A stretch of DNA of 64,000 nt from Streptomyces griseocarneus (GTDB taxonomy: Bacteria; Actinomycetota; Actinomycetes; Streptomycetales; Streptomycetaceae). Under the pieces are notes generated by a model that saw nothing but the letters and a program-made list of their open reading frames with translations, was not told where the DNA came from and searched no databases. Location of the stretch: assembly GCA_003674045.1 (NCBI GenBank), contig PENC01000008.1:208746-272745 (forward strand). Direction: 5' to 3'. The position numbers and the translations under genes were made by a program. Positions 1 through 8,006 of this stretch are shown here, piece after piece (positions within the stretch are counted from its first letter, which is position 1; every line of letters begins with the position of its first letter).

Positions 1-2
1 CC

Positions 3-2009
3 GACCGCGAGCGCGAGCGCCGCCAGCGCAGCCGCATCTGGACCCCCAGCCGGGTCGAGGTCATCGAACGGCTCGACGCCGAGGGCCTGCTGCCCGCCAT
101 CACCTTCATCTTCAGCCGCGCCGGCTGCGAGGCCGCCGTGCAGCAGTGCCTCTACGCCGGGCTGCGGCTCAACGACGCCGAGGCCCGCCTGAAGGTGCGG
201 CAGATCGTCGAGGAGCGCACCGCCTCCATCCCCGACGAGGACCTCCACGTCCTCGGCTACTTCGAGTGGCTGGAGGGCCTGGAGCGGGGCATCGCCGCGC
301 ACCACGCGGGCATGCTGCCCACCTTCAAGGAAGTGGTCGAGGAGCTCTTCGTCAAGGGCCTGGTCAAGGCGGTCTTCGCCACCGAGACCCTCGCCCTGGG
401 CATCAACATGCCCGCCCGCTCCGTGGTCCTGGAGAAGCTCGTCAAGTGGAACGGCGAGCAGCACGCCGACATCACCCCCGGCGAATACACCCAGCTCACC
501 GGCCGCGCCGGGCGCCGCGGCATCGACGTCGAGGGGCACGCGGTCGTCCTGTGGCAGCGTGCCATGGACCCCGCCGCGCTCGCCGGCCTCGCGGGCACCC
601 GCACCTATCCGCTGCGCTCCAGCTTCAAGCCGTCGTACAACATGGCGGTCAACCTCGTCTCGCAGTACGGCAGGCACCGCTCGCGCGAGCTGCTGGAGAC
701 CTCCTTCGCGCAGTTCCAGGCCGACAAGTCGGTCGTCGGCATCTCCCGGCAGGTGCAGCGCAACGAGGAGGGCCTGGCGGGCTACCAGGAGGCCATCACC
801 TGCCACCTGGGCGACTTCGAGGAGTACGCGCGGCTGCGCCGCGAGCTCAAGGACCGCGAGACCGAGATCGCCAAGCAGGGCGCCGGCCAGCGGCGGGCCG
901 CCGCCGCGGCCGCCCTGGAGAAGCTCAAGCCGGGCGACATCATCCACGTGCCCACGGGGAAGTACGCCGGTCTCGCCCTGGTCCTCGACCCCGGCCTGCC
1001 CGCGGGCCGCACGAACCGGCACCGCGGCTTCGACCCCTACGACGGGCCACGCCCGCTGGTGCTCACCGCGGAGCGGCAGGTCAAGCGGCTCGCCCCGATC
1101 GACTTCCCGGTGCCCGTCGAGCCGCTGGAGCGGATGCGCGTCCCCAAGTCCTTCAACCCGCGCAGCCCCCAGTCGCGCCGCGACCTCGCCTCGGCCCTGC
1201 GCACCAAGGCCGGGCACATCGTGCCCGACCGGCACCGCAAGCAGCGCTCGGCCGCCGTCGACGACCAGGAGATCAACCGGCTGCGCACGGCCATCCGGGC
1301 ACACCCCTGCCACGGCTGCGACGACCGCGAGGACCACGCCCGCTGGGCCGAGCGCTACCACCGGCTGCTGCGCGACACGCGGCAGCTGGAGCGGCGCATC
1401 GAGGGCCGGACGAACACGATCGCCCGCACCTTCGACCGGATCTGCGCGCTCCTGAGCGACCTCGGCTATCTGCGGGGCGACGAGGTCACCGAGGACGGCC
1501 GCCGCCTCGCCCGGCTCTACGGCGAGCTGGACCTGCTGGCCTCCGAGTGCCTGCGCGACGGCGTCTGGGACGGGCTCGCGCCCGCGGAGCTGGCCGCGTG
1601 CGCCTCCGCCCTGGTCTACGAGGCGCGGATGGCCGACGACGCGGCGCCGCCGCGGCTGCCCGCGGGGCCGGCGCAGGCCGCGCTCGGCGAGATGGTCAGG
1701 ATCTGGGGCCGGCTCGACGCGCTGGAGGAGCAGCACAAGATCAACCAGGCGGAGGGCGTCGGCCAGCGCGAGCCCGACCTCGGCTTCGCGTGGGCCGCGT
1801 ACCGCTGGGCCCAGGGGCACGGCCTGGACGAGGTCCTGCGGGACATCGAGATGCCGGCGGGCGACTTCGTCCGCTGGTGCAAGCAGCTGATCGACGTCCT
1901 CGGCCAGATCGCGGCGGCGGCTCCCACGGGGAGCCCGGTCGCGCGCAACGCGCGCAAGGCGGTCGACGGACTGCTGCGGGGTGTGGTCGCGTACTCGTCG
2001 GTGGGCTGA
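3..2009 (+). CDS. helY: HelY-like Ski2-family ATP-dependent RNA helicase (5' end outside window)
   Basis: This is the C-terminal two thirds of a DExH-box helicase; the reading frame is open from base 3, so the true start lies before the window. Visible helicase domain 2 motifs are FIFSR (motif IV), HHAGMLP, ETLALGINMPAR (motif V) and QLTGRAGRRG (motif VI). The last ~170 residues match the DSHCT-type C-terminal domain of Ski2/Mtr4 relatives. The Walker A and DExH motifs would lie upstream and are not seen. Family knowledge: these enzymes unwind structured RNA in decay or processing. The frame ends with TGA and is followed by repeat-rich intergenic DNA. Identity as the actinobacterial HelY type is confident; the RNA substrate is unknown. 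Confidence 0.85.
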   Translation, partial: DRERERRQRSRIWTPSRVEVIERLDAEGLLPAITFIFSRAGCEAAVQQCLYAGLRLNDAEARLKVRQIVEERTASIPDEDLHVLGYFEWLEGLERGIAAHHAGMLPTFKEVVEELFVKGLVKAVFATETLALGINMPARSVVLEKLVKWNGEQHADITPGEYTQLTGRAGRRGIDVEGHAVVLWQRAMDPAALAGLAGTRTYPLRSSFKPSYNMAVNLVSQYGRHRSRELLETSFAQFQADKSVVGISRQVQRNEEGLAGYQEAITCHLGDFEEYARLRRELKDRETEIAKQGAGQRRAAAAAALEKLKPGDIIHVPTGKYAGLALVLDPGLPAGRTNRHRGFDPYDGPRPLVLTAERQVKRLAPIDFPVPVEPLERMRVPKSFNPRSPQSRRDLASALRTKAGHIVPDRHRKQRSAAVDDQEINRLRTAIRAHPCHGCDDREDHARWAERYHRLLRDTRQLERRIEGRTNTIARTFDRICALLSDLGYLRGDEVTEDGRRLARLYGELDLLASECLRDGVWDGLAPAELAACASALVYEARMADDAAPPRLPAGPAQAALGEMVRIWGRLDALEEQHKINQAEGVGQREPDLGFAWAAYRWAQGHGLDEVLRDIEMPAGDFVRWCKQLIDVLGQIAAAAPTGSPVARNARKAVDGLLRGVVAYSSVG

Positions 2010-2060
2010 GGTTTCGGTTGAGGGCGCCCACCGGGCTGCGGCTTGCGCTTCTCGCGCGTC

Positions 2061-2130
2061 TGCGGGTCCGGTGGGGGCTTGTCGCGCAGTTCCCCGCGCC
2101 CTTGAGCCCGGGGCTTCGCCCCGGATCCCG
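2061..2130 (+). repeat. Dispersed GC-rich intergenic repeat, copy 1
   Basis: The segment carries the core GTGGGGGCTTGTCGCGCAG followed by TTCCCCGCGCCC and a short CCGGGGCTTCGCCCCGG hairpin. Closely similar segments occur near 38936, 40481, 42570, 42675 (inverted) and 52822. All are intergenic. It looks like a palindromic repeat common between streptomycete genes; whether it acts as a terminator or is only a mobile-like repeat cannot be told from sequence. Confidence 0.7.
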
Positions 2131-2135
2131 TCACC

Positions 2136-2212
2136 TCTGGTTGTGGGCAGGCGTTCCGCACGGCTGGGGGCACCTCCCGGACGGAGTCTGGGGGAGGGTG
2201 GGCACAACCAGA
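2136..2212. repeat. Intergenic inverted repeat (tctggttgtg / cacaaccaga)
   Basis: Ten-base perfect arms at 2136-2145 and 2203-2212 enclose a G/C-rich core with a second partial inverted repeat (gggggcacctccc near 2167, gggggaggg near 2190). It lies between the convergent ends of helY and the siderophore-interacting protein gene. It resembles a second class of dispersed streptomycete repeat and may help stop transcription from helY. Confidence 0.55.
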
Positions 2213-2233
2213 CCACGGACCCGCACTACAACG

Positions 2234-2274
2234 GGGCACGCCCGCGGAGCGGCTACGCCGCCGCGGGCGTGCCC
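2234..2274 (-). terminator. Hairpin spanning the stop codon of the siderophore-interacting protein gene
   Basis: Perfect 14-bp arms at 2234-2247 and 2261-2274 enclose a 13-base loop that contains the TAG stop at 2253-2255. No U-tract follows, as is usual for high-GC actinobacterial terminators. The right arm encodes the last residues of the protein, so coding and termination signals overlap. Confidence 0.6.
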
Positions 2275-3104
2275 TCCTGCTCGGCCTCGATCCGCTGGTT
2301 CCACTCGCGCTTCGACGCCTGCCAGCCGTCCTCGTTGTGGCCGAGGCGCCAGTAGCCCGAGATGGAGAGGCGCTCGCGCGGGATCTCGCGCTCGACGCGC
2401 AGCAGGCGGCGGAGCTCCTTGACGAAGCCGGCCTCGCCGTGGACGAAGGCGTGGACGTCGCCAGGCGGGAAGTCCAGCGAGCTCACCGCCTTGACCAGGG
2501 CCTCGCCCACGGGCGTGCCGTCGCGGTGGAGCCAGACGACCTCCACACCCTCCGGCGCCCGGAGCTTCTGCTCCTCCCGTGCGTCGGCGACCTCGACGAA
2601 GGCGTGCACCGGCACTCCGGCGGGCATCCGCTCCAGCGCGGCCGCGATCGCGGGCAGCGCGCTCTCGTCACCCGCGAGCAGGTGCCAGTCGGCGGCCGGG
2701 TCGGGGGAGTAGGCACCACCGGGGCCGAGGAAGAGGACCTCCGTGCCCGGCTGCGCCGAGGCCGCCCAGGGGCCGGCCAGCCCCTCGTCCCCGTGCACCA
2801 CGAAGTCGATCACCAGCTCGAGGCGCTCGCGGTCGAAGGAGCGCACGGTGTACGTCCGGGTGACGGGCCACGCCTCGCGCGGCAGGTCCCGGCGGATCAC
2901 CTCCATGTCGAAGGGCTCCGGGTAGACGACGCCGGGCGCCGGGAAGAGCAGCTTGATGTAGTGGTCGGTGTGCTCACCGGCCCCGAACCCCGCGAGGGCC
3001 TCGCCGCCGAGCACGACCCGCACCATGTGCGGCGTCAGCCGCTCCGTACGCACCACGTGCGCGCGAGTGAGCTGCGGCTTCTTCCGGACGGGACGATCTG
3101 CCAT
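2253..3104 (-). CDS. Siderophore-interacting protein (FAD-dependent ferric-siderophore reductase)
   Basis: The 283-residue product has the layout of the SIP family: an N-terminal FAD-binding domain with the flavin motif RTYTVR near residue 95 and a C-terminal NAD(P)H/SIP domain. In the family, these cytoplasmic enzymes reduce ferric siderophores to release iron. The ATG at 3104 is preferred over an upstream in-frame start because AGGGGAGA sits just before it and the upstream stretch lies between the iron box and this site. A perfect 26-bp iron-box palindrome lies about 40 bp upstream, so repression by an IdeR/DmdR1 regulator under iron sufficiency is likely. No transporter genes adjoin it; it appears monocistronic. 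Confidence 0.9.
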   Translation of the reverse strand: MADRPVRKKPQLTRAHVVRTERLTPHMVRVVLGGEALAGFGAGEHTDHYIKLLFPAPGVVYPEPFDMEVIRRDLPREAWPVTRTYTVRSFDRERLELVIDFVVHGDEGLAGPWAASAQPGTEVLFLGPGGAYSPDPAADWHLLAGDESALPAIAAALERMPAGVPVHAFVEVADAREEQKLRAPEGVEVVWLHRDGTPVGEALVKAVSSLDFPPGDVHAFVHGEAGFVKELRRLLRVEREIPRERLSISGYWRLGHNEDGWQASKREWNQRIEAEQEGTPAAA

Positions 3105-3140
3105 GGCTGTCTCCCCTGTAGGACGGCTGTATGACGACAC

Positions 3141-3166
3141 GCTAAGTTAGGTGCACCTAACTTAGC
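3141..3166 (-). promoter_or_regulatory. Iron box (IdeR/DmdR1 operator)
   Basis: The site is a perfect 26-bp palindrome centred on TTAGGTGCACCTAA, the classic actinobacterial DtxR/IdeR/DmdR box core, extended symmetrically by GCTAAG and CTTAGC. It sits 37 bp upstream of the siderophore-interacting protein start, where a bound repressor would block the promoter. The AT-rich palindrome stands out sharply from the surrounding DNA. Confidence 0.9.
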
Positions 3167-3191
3167 AGGCCGCCCCGTCCCGCAAGGTGAT

Positions 3192-4121
3192 TCAGCGCAG
3201 CGTGGTCAGCAATCGCTGGAGCGAGCCCCCCAGCCCCCACTGCTCCGCGAGCGCCTCCAGCGTCATGGGGTCACGGGGCTCCCGCGGCAGCGCCGCGTCG
3301 AACGAGCCGAGCGGAACGTCCGACGCCACCCGCACCACCTTCGGCGCGACCTCCAGATAGGGGCCCGCCTCCAGCAGGCGCTTCCGCTGCGCCGGCGTCA
3401 GCTTCGACGCGGGATCCTGCGCGGCGGCGACGATCCCCGCCAGGTCGCCGTGGGCGGCCAGCAGCTTCGCGGCCGTCTTCTCCCCGACGCCCGGCACGCC
3501 CGGCAGGCCGTCGCTCGGGTCACCCCGGAGCAGCGCCAGGTCGGCGTAGTGGGCCCCGTCCACCCCGTACTTCTCGCGCAGCAGCGACTCGTCGACGGTC
3601 TGGAGGGTGCCGACGCCCTTGAGCGGGTACAGCACCCGCACCCCGCGCCGGTCGTCCACCAGCTGGTAGAGGTCGCGGTCGCCGGTGACGATGTCCACCG
3701 GGCCGGTCGCCCGCGCGGTCAGGGTGCCGATGACGTCGTCCGCCTCGTAGCCCGTGGCGCCGACGCGGGCGATGCCGACCGCGTCCAGCACGCTTTCGAT
3801 CACCGGCACCTGCGGGGAGAGCGTGTCCGGCGTCTCCTCCTCGTCGGGCCCGCCCTCGACCTCCTCGGCCACCCGGTGCGCCTTGTACGAGGGGATCAGG
3901 TCGACCCGCCACTGCGGCCGCCAGTCGGCGTCCATGCAGGCCACGAGGTCGTCCGGCTGGTGGTCCTGGACGAGCCGGGCGATGAAGTCGAGCAGCCCGC
4001 GCACCGCGTTCACCGGGGTGCCGTCGGGGGCCCTGACGGTGTCCGGCACCCCGAAATAGGCGCGGAAGTACAGGGAAGCGGTGTCGAGGAGCATCAGGCG
4101 TCGCGTCACGGGTCCGATCAT
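3192..4121 (-). CDS. 5'-3' exonuclease (PolI N-terminal-like, stand-alone)
   Basis: The 309-residue protein is the 5'-nuclease domain without a polymerase. It starts with LMLLDTASLYFRAYFG, has the metal-binding acidic patches ACMDAD, GYEADD and TGDRDLYQLV, and the helix-three-turn-helix motif GVPGVGEKTA. Family members remove RNA primers and flaps during replication and repair. The ATG at 4121 was chosen because the frame upstream of it runs into the promoter region of the divergent transporter and loses family likeness; a GTG at 4109 or ATG at 4094 is also possible. It is convergent-adjacent to nothing and divergent from the betaine transporter operon. Confidence 0.85.
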   Translation of the reverse strand: MIGPVTRRLMLLDTASLYFRAYFGVPDTVRAPDGTPVNAVRGLLDFIARLVQDHQPDDLVACMDADWRPQWRVDLIPSYKAHRVAEEVEGGPDEEETPDTLSPQVPVIESVLDAVGIARVGATGYEADDVIGTLTARATGPVDIVTGDRDLYQLVDDRRGVRVLYPLKGVGTLQTVDESLLREKYGVDGAHYADLALLRGDPSDGLPGVPGVGEKTAAKLLAAHGDLAGIVAAAQDPASKLTPAQRKRLLEAGPYLEVAPKVVRVASDVPLGSFDAALPREPRDPMTLEALAEQWGLGGSLQRLLTTLR

Positions 4122-4326
4122 GCCGCATGCCACCGACATTCCCGGCCCGCGGGTGTGAACCGGATCACTGTTCCGTTTGCCCGGATTGATCGGGGGCAGG
4201 CGCGGCACCGGAGCGGACCCCGTGCCGTACGCGTACGGCCGGGCACGCGGACCGATACCGCACCGCTCCACGTTCCGGCACGTCGGGGGAGCCGGGGCGT
4301 CGTTGAGATCGACCCGAGAGGTGTAT

Positions 4327-5445
4327 GTGTCCAGGCTTCACGCCGAGCACTTGTTCAAGGTGTTCGGCAAACGACCCGAAGCGGCCGTCGAGCGGCTCAA
4401 GAGCGGCGCGAGCCGCGAGGAGCTGCGCGCCGACGGCACCACCGCGGCGGTCATCGACGCCTCCTTCGAGGTGGAGGCCGGCCAGATCTTCGTGGTGATG
4501 GGTCTCTCCGGATCCGGCAAGTCCACGTTGCTGCGCATGCTCAACGGCCTGCTGGAACCGACCGCCGGACGTGTGCTCTACGACGGTCAGGACCTCACCG
4601 CCCTGGCCCCGCGCGAGCTGCGGGAGGTGCGCTCCCGCCACATCAGCATGGTGTTCCAGCACTTCGCGCTCTTCCCGCACCGCAGCGTGCTGGAGAACGC
4701 CGCCTACGGCCTGGAGGTCCAGGGCGTGGCCCGCAAGGAGCGCGAGGAGCGGGCCGCCGAGGCCCTGGAGCTCGCGGGCCTGGGGGGCTGGGAGACCTCC
4801 TGGCCCGACGAGCTCTCCGGCGGCATGCAGCAGCGTGTGGGCCTCGCCCGCGCGCTGGCCACCGACGCCGACCTGCTGCTGATGGACGAGTCCTTCAGCG
4901 CTCTCGACCCGCTGATCCGCCGCGACATGCAGGACCAGCTGCTCGACCTCCAGACCCGGCTGAAGAAGACCATCGTCTTCATCACCCACGACCTCAACGA
5001 GGCCATGCGCCTGGGCGACCGCATCGCCGTCATGCGCGACGGCCGCGTCGTGCAGAACGGCACCGCCGAGGACATCCTCGTGCGGCCCGCCAACGACTAC
5101 GTCGCCTCCTTCATCCAGGACGTCGACCGCTCCCGCGTGCTCACCGCCGGTTCGATCATGGACGCGCCGACCGCCCCCGGCAGCGCCGACGAGGTCCTCG
5201 CCGCCGCGCCCGCCACGGTGGAGGCCGACACGCCCGTGCACGAGCTCTTCACCCCCTTCTCGCACAGCGACCTGCCCGTCGCCGTCACCGACGAGCGCGG
5301 CGTGCTCACCGGCGTGGTCACCCGCGACCGGCTGCTCGCGGCCCTGGGCGACGAGCCGAAGGCCCAGGACGCGGTGAAGGCCCCGGCCGTCGCGCCTGTC
5401 GTGCCGGCCGCCGCGCAGGCGAAGGAGGTGCCCGCCGGTGCCTAG
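4327..5445 (+). CDS. Glycine betaine/proline ABC transporter ATP-binding protein
   Basis: The 372-residue protein belongs to the ProV/OpuAA family. Walker A is GLSGSGKST, the ABC signature LSGGMQQRVGLARA and Walker B LLLMDESFSALDP, followed by the switch histidine in FITHD. The C-terminal ~110 residues form a tandem CBS region, known in OpuA to sense ionic strength. GTG at 4327 follows GAGAGG at a good distance; a GTG two codons earlier is less well placed. The gene overlaps the next one by 8 bp, with the ribosome site AAGGAGG of that gene inside its last codons, so the two are translationally coupled. Role: energising compatible-solute uptake under osmotic stress (inferred from family). Confidence 0.93.
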   Translation: MSRLHAEHLFKVFGKRPEAAVERLKSGASREELRADGTTAAVIDASFEVEAGQIFVVMGLSGSGKSTLLRMLNGLLEPTAGRVLYDGQDLTALAPRELREVRSRHISMVFQHFALFPHRSVLENAAYGLEVQGVARKEREERAAEALELAGLGGWETSWPDELSGGMQQRVGLARALATDADLLLMDESFSALDPLIRRDMQDQLLDLQTRLKKTIVFITHDLNEAMRLGDRIAVMRDGRVVQNGTAEDILVRPANDYVASFIQDVDRSRVLTAGSIMDAPTAPGSADEVLAAAPATVEADTPVHELFTPFSHSDLPVAVTDERGVLTGVVTRDRLLAALGDEPKAQDAVKAPAVAPVVPAAAQAKEVPAGA

Positions 5446-7240
5446 GTTCCACTTCGGCCACTGGGTCGAGTCCGCCGTCAGCTGGCTCCAGACCCACCTG
5501 AGCTGGCTCTTCGACATCATCAACACCGTGCTCAGCGGGGCGTACGACGGCGTCGGCGACGTGCTCCGCGGCCCCAGCCCGCTGCTCATGGCGGGCATCC
5601 TCGCCGTCATCGCGTGGTGGCTGCGCGGCCTGCTGCCCGCCGTCCTCGCCTTCGCGGGCCTCGCGCTGGTCGACTCCTTCGGCCTGTGGGACCGGGCCAT
5701 GTCGACGCTGGCGCTCGTCCTCGTCGCGAGCCTGATCACCCTGCTGCTCGCCGTGCCGCTGGGCATCTGGGCGGCCCGCAGCCGTGCCGTCAGCGGAGCG
5801 CTGCGGCCCGTCCTGGACGTCATGCAGACGATGCCCGCCTTCGTCTACCTGCTGCCCGGTGTCATGTTCTTCTCGATCGGCCCCCTGCCGGGCCTGATCG
5901 CCACCATCGTCTTCTCGATGCCGCCCGGCGTGCGGATGACCGAGCTCGGCATCCGCCAGGTCGACGGCGAGCTCGTCGAGGCCGCGAAGGCCTTCGGCAC
6001 GACGCCGCGCGACACCCTCACCCGGGTGCAGCTGCCGCTCGCCCTGCCCACGATCATGGCGGGCGTCAACCAGGTCATCATGCTGGCCCTGTCCATGGTC
6101 GTCATCGCGGGCATGGCGGGTGCGGGCGGCCTCGGCGAGGCCGTGTACGCGGCCGTCACCCAGGTCGACATCGGCGGCGGTGTGGAGAGCGGCATCGCCG
6201 TGGTCGTCCTCGCCGTCTACCTGGACCGGATGACCGGCGCGCTCAACCAGCGGGTCTCCCCGCTCGGCCGCCGCGCCCTCGCCAAGTCCGCGGCGACGAC
6301 GGCCCGCGCCGCCTTCCTGCGCTACCGGCCCGGCACGGCCGTCGCCACCGTCGGTGTCGTCGTCCTCGCCCTGGTCGCGGGCGGCATGAGCATCGCCGGG
6401 AACGGCGGCAAGGAGAGCGTCGCCGCCGGGAAGAACGTCGGCGGCGGCAAGCAGGTCAGGCTCGGCTACTTCCCCTGGGACGAGGCCGTGGCCAGCACCT
6501 ACCTGTGGCAGAACATCCTGGAGGACCGCGGCTACAAGCCGGACGTCAAGCAGCTCGACCCCGGCCCGCTCTACACCGCGCTCGCCCAGGGCCAGATGGA
6601 CGTCCAGCTCGACTCGTGGCTGCCCACGACGCACAAGCAGTACATGGACCGGTACAAGGACCGGCTCACCGACCTCGGCTCCTGGTACGGGCCCACGTCG
6701 CTGGAGCTGACCGTGCCGTCGTACGTCAAGGGCATCGACTCGCTGGAGGACCTGAAGGGCAAGGGCGACCTGTTCGGCGGGAAGATCGTCGGCATCGAGT
6801 CCAGCGCCGGGATGATGGGCACCCTCAACGACAAGGTGCTCAAGGAGTACGGCCTGGACGGCGAGTACAAGGTCGTCTCCTCGTCGACCTCCGCGATGCT
6901 CGCCGAGCTCGACCGCGCGGTCAAGAAGAAGGAGCCCATCGTCACCACCCTGTGGTCCCCGCACTGGGCCTACGGGGCGCACGACCTCAAGAAGCTCAAG
7001 GACCCCAAGGGCGCCTGGGGCAAGGGCGAGCAGATCCACGCCGTCGGCAAGAAGGACTTCGAGAAGGACTTCCCGCGCATCGCGGAGTGGCTGAAGAACT
7101 TCAAGATGTCGGAGAAGGACCTCTCCTCGCTCGAGGTCGAGCTCAAGAACGGCGGCAAGGGCAAGGAGAAGGAGTCGGCCCGCCGCTGGCTCGACGCCCA
7201 CCCCGGCCTGGAGGACAAGCTGGCGCCGGTCTCGGCGTAA
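5438..7240 (+). CDS. Fused glycine betaine/proline ABC permease and substrate-binding protein
   Basis: The 600-residue protein fuses two parts normally encoded separately. Residues ~1-300 are a ProW-type permease with several membrane helices and an EAA-like loop (VEAAKAFGTTPRDTL). A further helix near residue 305-325 anchors residues ~340-600, an OpuAC-type binding domain beginning KQVRLGYFPWDEAVAS, with tryptophans such as SWLPTTHK and SPHWAY that fit an aromatic box for quaternary amines. The binding domain therefore stays tethered on the outer face. GTG at 5438 is preceded by AAGGAGG within the ATPase gene. A strong bidirectional hairpin follows the stop codon. Betaine or proline as substrate is inferred from family. 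Confidence 0.92.
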   Translation: MPRFHFGHWVESAVSWLQTHLSWLFDIINTVLSGAYDGVGDVLRGPSPLLMAGILAVIAWWLRGLLPAVLAFAGLALVDSFGLWDRAMSTLALVLVASLITLLLAVPLGIWAARSRAVSGALRPVLDVMQTMPAFVYLLPGVMFFSIGPLPGLIATIVFSMPPGVRMTELGIRQVDGELVEAAKAFGTTPRDTLTRVQLPLALPTIMAGVNQVIMLALSMVVIAGMAGAGGLGEAVYAAVTQVDIGGGVESGIAVVVLAVYLDRMTGALNQRVSPLGRRALAKSAATTARAAFLRYRPGTAVATVGVVVLALVAGGMSIAGNGGKESVAAGKNVGGGKQVRLGYFPWDEAVASTYLWQNILEDRGYKPDVKQLDPGPLYTALAQGQMDVQLDSWLPTTHKQYMDRYKDRLTDLGSWYGPTSLELTVPSYVKGIDSLEDLKGKGDLFGGKIVGIESSAGMMGTLNDKVLKEYGLDGEYKVVSSSTSAMLAELDRAVKKKEPIVTTLWSPHWAYGAHDLKKLKDPKGAWGKGEQIHAVGKKDFEKDFPRIAEWLKNFKMSEKDLSSLEVELKNGGKGKEKESARRWLDAHPGLEDKLAPVSA

Positions 7241-7256
7241 GCGTCGGCGTTTCGCA

Positions 7257-7310
7257 GCGTACGGCGGGGGCCGGTCGTCCTGCCCTGGACGACCGGCCCC
7301 CGCCGTACGC
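7257..7310. terminator. Bidirectional terminator
   Basis: A perfect 24-bp inverted repeat (7257-7280 and 7287-7310) with a 6-base loop lies between the convergent betaine transporter operon and the small secreted protein gene. Stem length and GC content make it one of the strongest hairpins in the window; it can serve both strands. Confidence 0.85.
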
Positions 7311-7314
7311 GCGC

Positions 7315-7503
7315 TCACAGCGCGATGAGACCGTTCTTGCCCGGAGGGGCGGGGGAGTGCCACTGGTCCGCGCTGGCCGCGTTGGTGTTGAGGTTCCCCA
7401 GCGTCACCAGCGTGAAGCCGCTCCCGTCGTAGGCGCTCGCGGGCATGGTGAGGAAGCCGAAGAACGCGGCGATCCCGAGGACGAGTGTGGCGATACGGCG
7501 CAT
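7315..7503 (-). CDS. Small secreted protein
   Basis: The 62-residue product begins MRRIATLVLGIAAFFGF and ends its signal peptide at PASA-YDG, leaving a mature peptide of ~37 residues rich in Thr, Asn and Gly with no cysteine. A ribosome-binding stretch AAAGG precedes the ATG. It ends five bases from the bidirectional terminator. I do not recognise the family; lack of the chaplin GNxxG/Cys pattern argues against a chaplin. Export by Sec is the only function the sequence supports. Confidence 0.65.
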   Translation of the reverse strand: MRRIATLVLGIAAFFGFLTMPASAYDGSGFTLVTLGNLNTNAASADQWHSPAPPGKNGLIAL

Positions 7504-7747
7504 GAACCAGCCTTTCGGATAAGGGGTGTTGAGCGCCTCGATGCCTGCCCTGCGGGGATGGGTCCGATACGCGGGGTCACCCGAACGAGGGGTGGGCGGC
7601 GGCTGTGCGAGCGCCTGTGCGGCGCGGGGCGGTCCGGGGGCGCCCTCCGGCTGCCTCTTCGCACCCTGGTGCGCGGTTTGTCCGTCCCGGTGCCGGGTGA
7701 GTCTCCCCTTCCGGGAACGGCCCGGGCGGAATCCAGGGGGGAACCGT

Positions 7748-8005
7748 ATGACGAGATCCGGGCGGGGGCTGCGGGGGCCCACGGGCTGCAAAGGGCGGCG
7801 GGAGGCCGTCGCGCTCGGGGTGTTCGGGGTCCTGCTGGTGAGCGGGGCGCTGGTGGCGGACGCCTCCGCGGCGACCGCGGCGCAGGAGGCGTCCCGGCAC
7901 CCGGCGGCGGTCTCCGCGAGGCTCGCACCATCACCCGTCCGCCATGCCGGGCGGTGGCGGACGGGCACCGCGTACACGGTCACCGGAGCGGGTCGGAGGC
8001 CCTGA
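7748..8005 (+). CDS. Small hypothetical protein with a membrane-anchor or signal segment
   Basis: The 85-residue frame starts at an ATG preceded by AGGGGGGA at ideal spacing. A basic N-terminus is followed by a hydrophobic stretch (AVALGVFGVLLVSGAL) and an Ala-rich ADASA site, so it is probably exported or membrane anchored. The rest is Ala/Arg-rich without known motifs. Its stop lies one base from the stop of the convergent phosphotransferase gene. No family is recognised; coding status rests on the ribosome site, signal segment and codon bias. Confidence 0.5.
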   Translation: MTRSGRGLRGPTGCKGRREAVALGVFGVLLVSGALVADASAATAAQEASRHPAAVSARLAPSPVRHAGRWRTGTAYTVTGAGRRP

Positions 8006-8006
8006 G

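Noticed and set aside
5318..7363. Long open frames antisense to the betaine permease
   Set aside because: They are Val/Ala/Gly/Arg-rich shadows caused by GC bias; the plus strand has clear family motifs.
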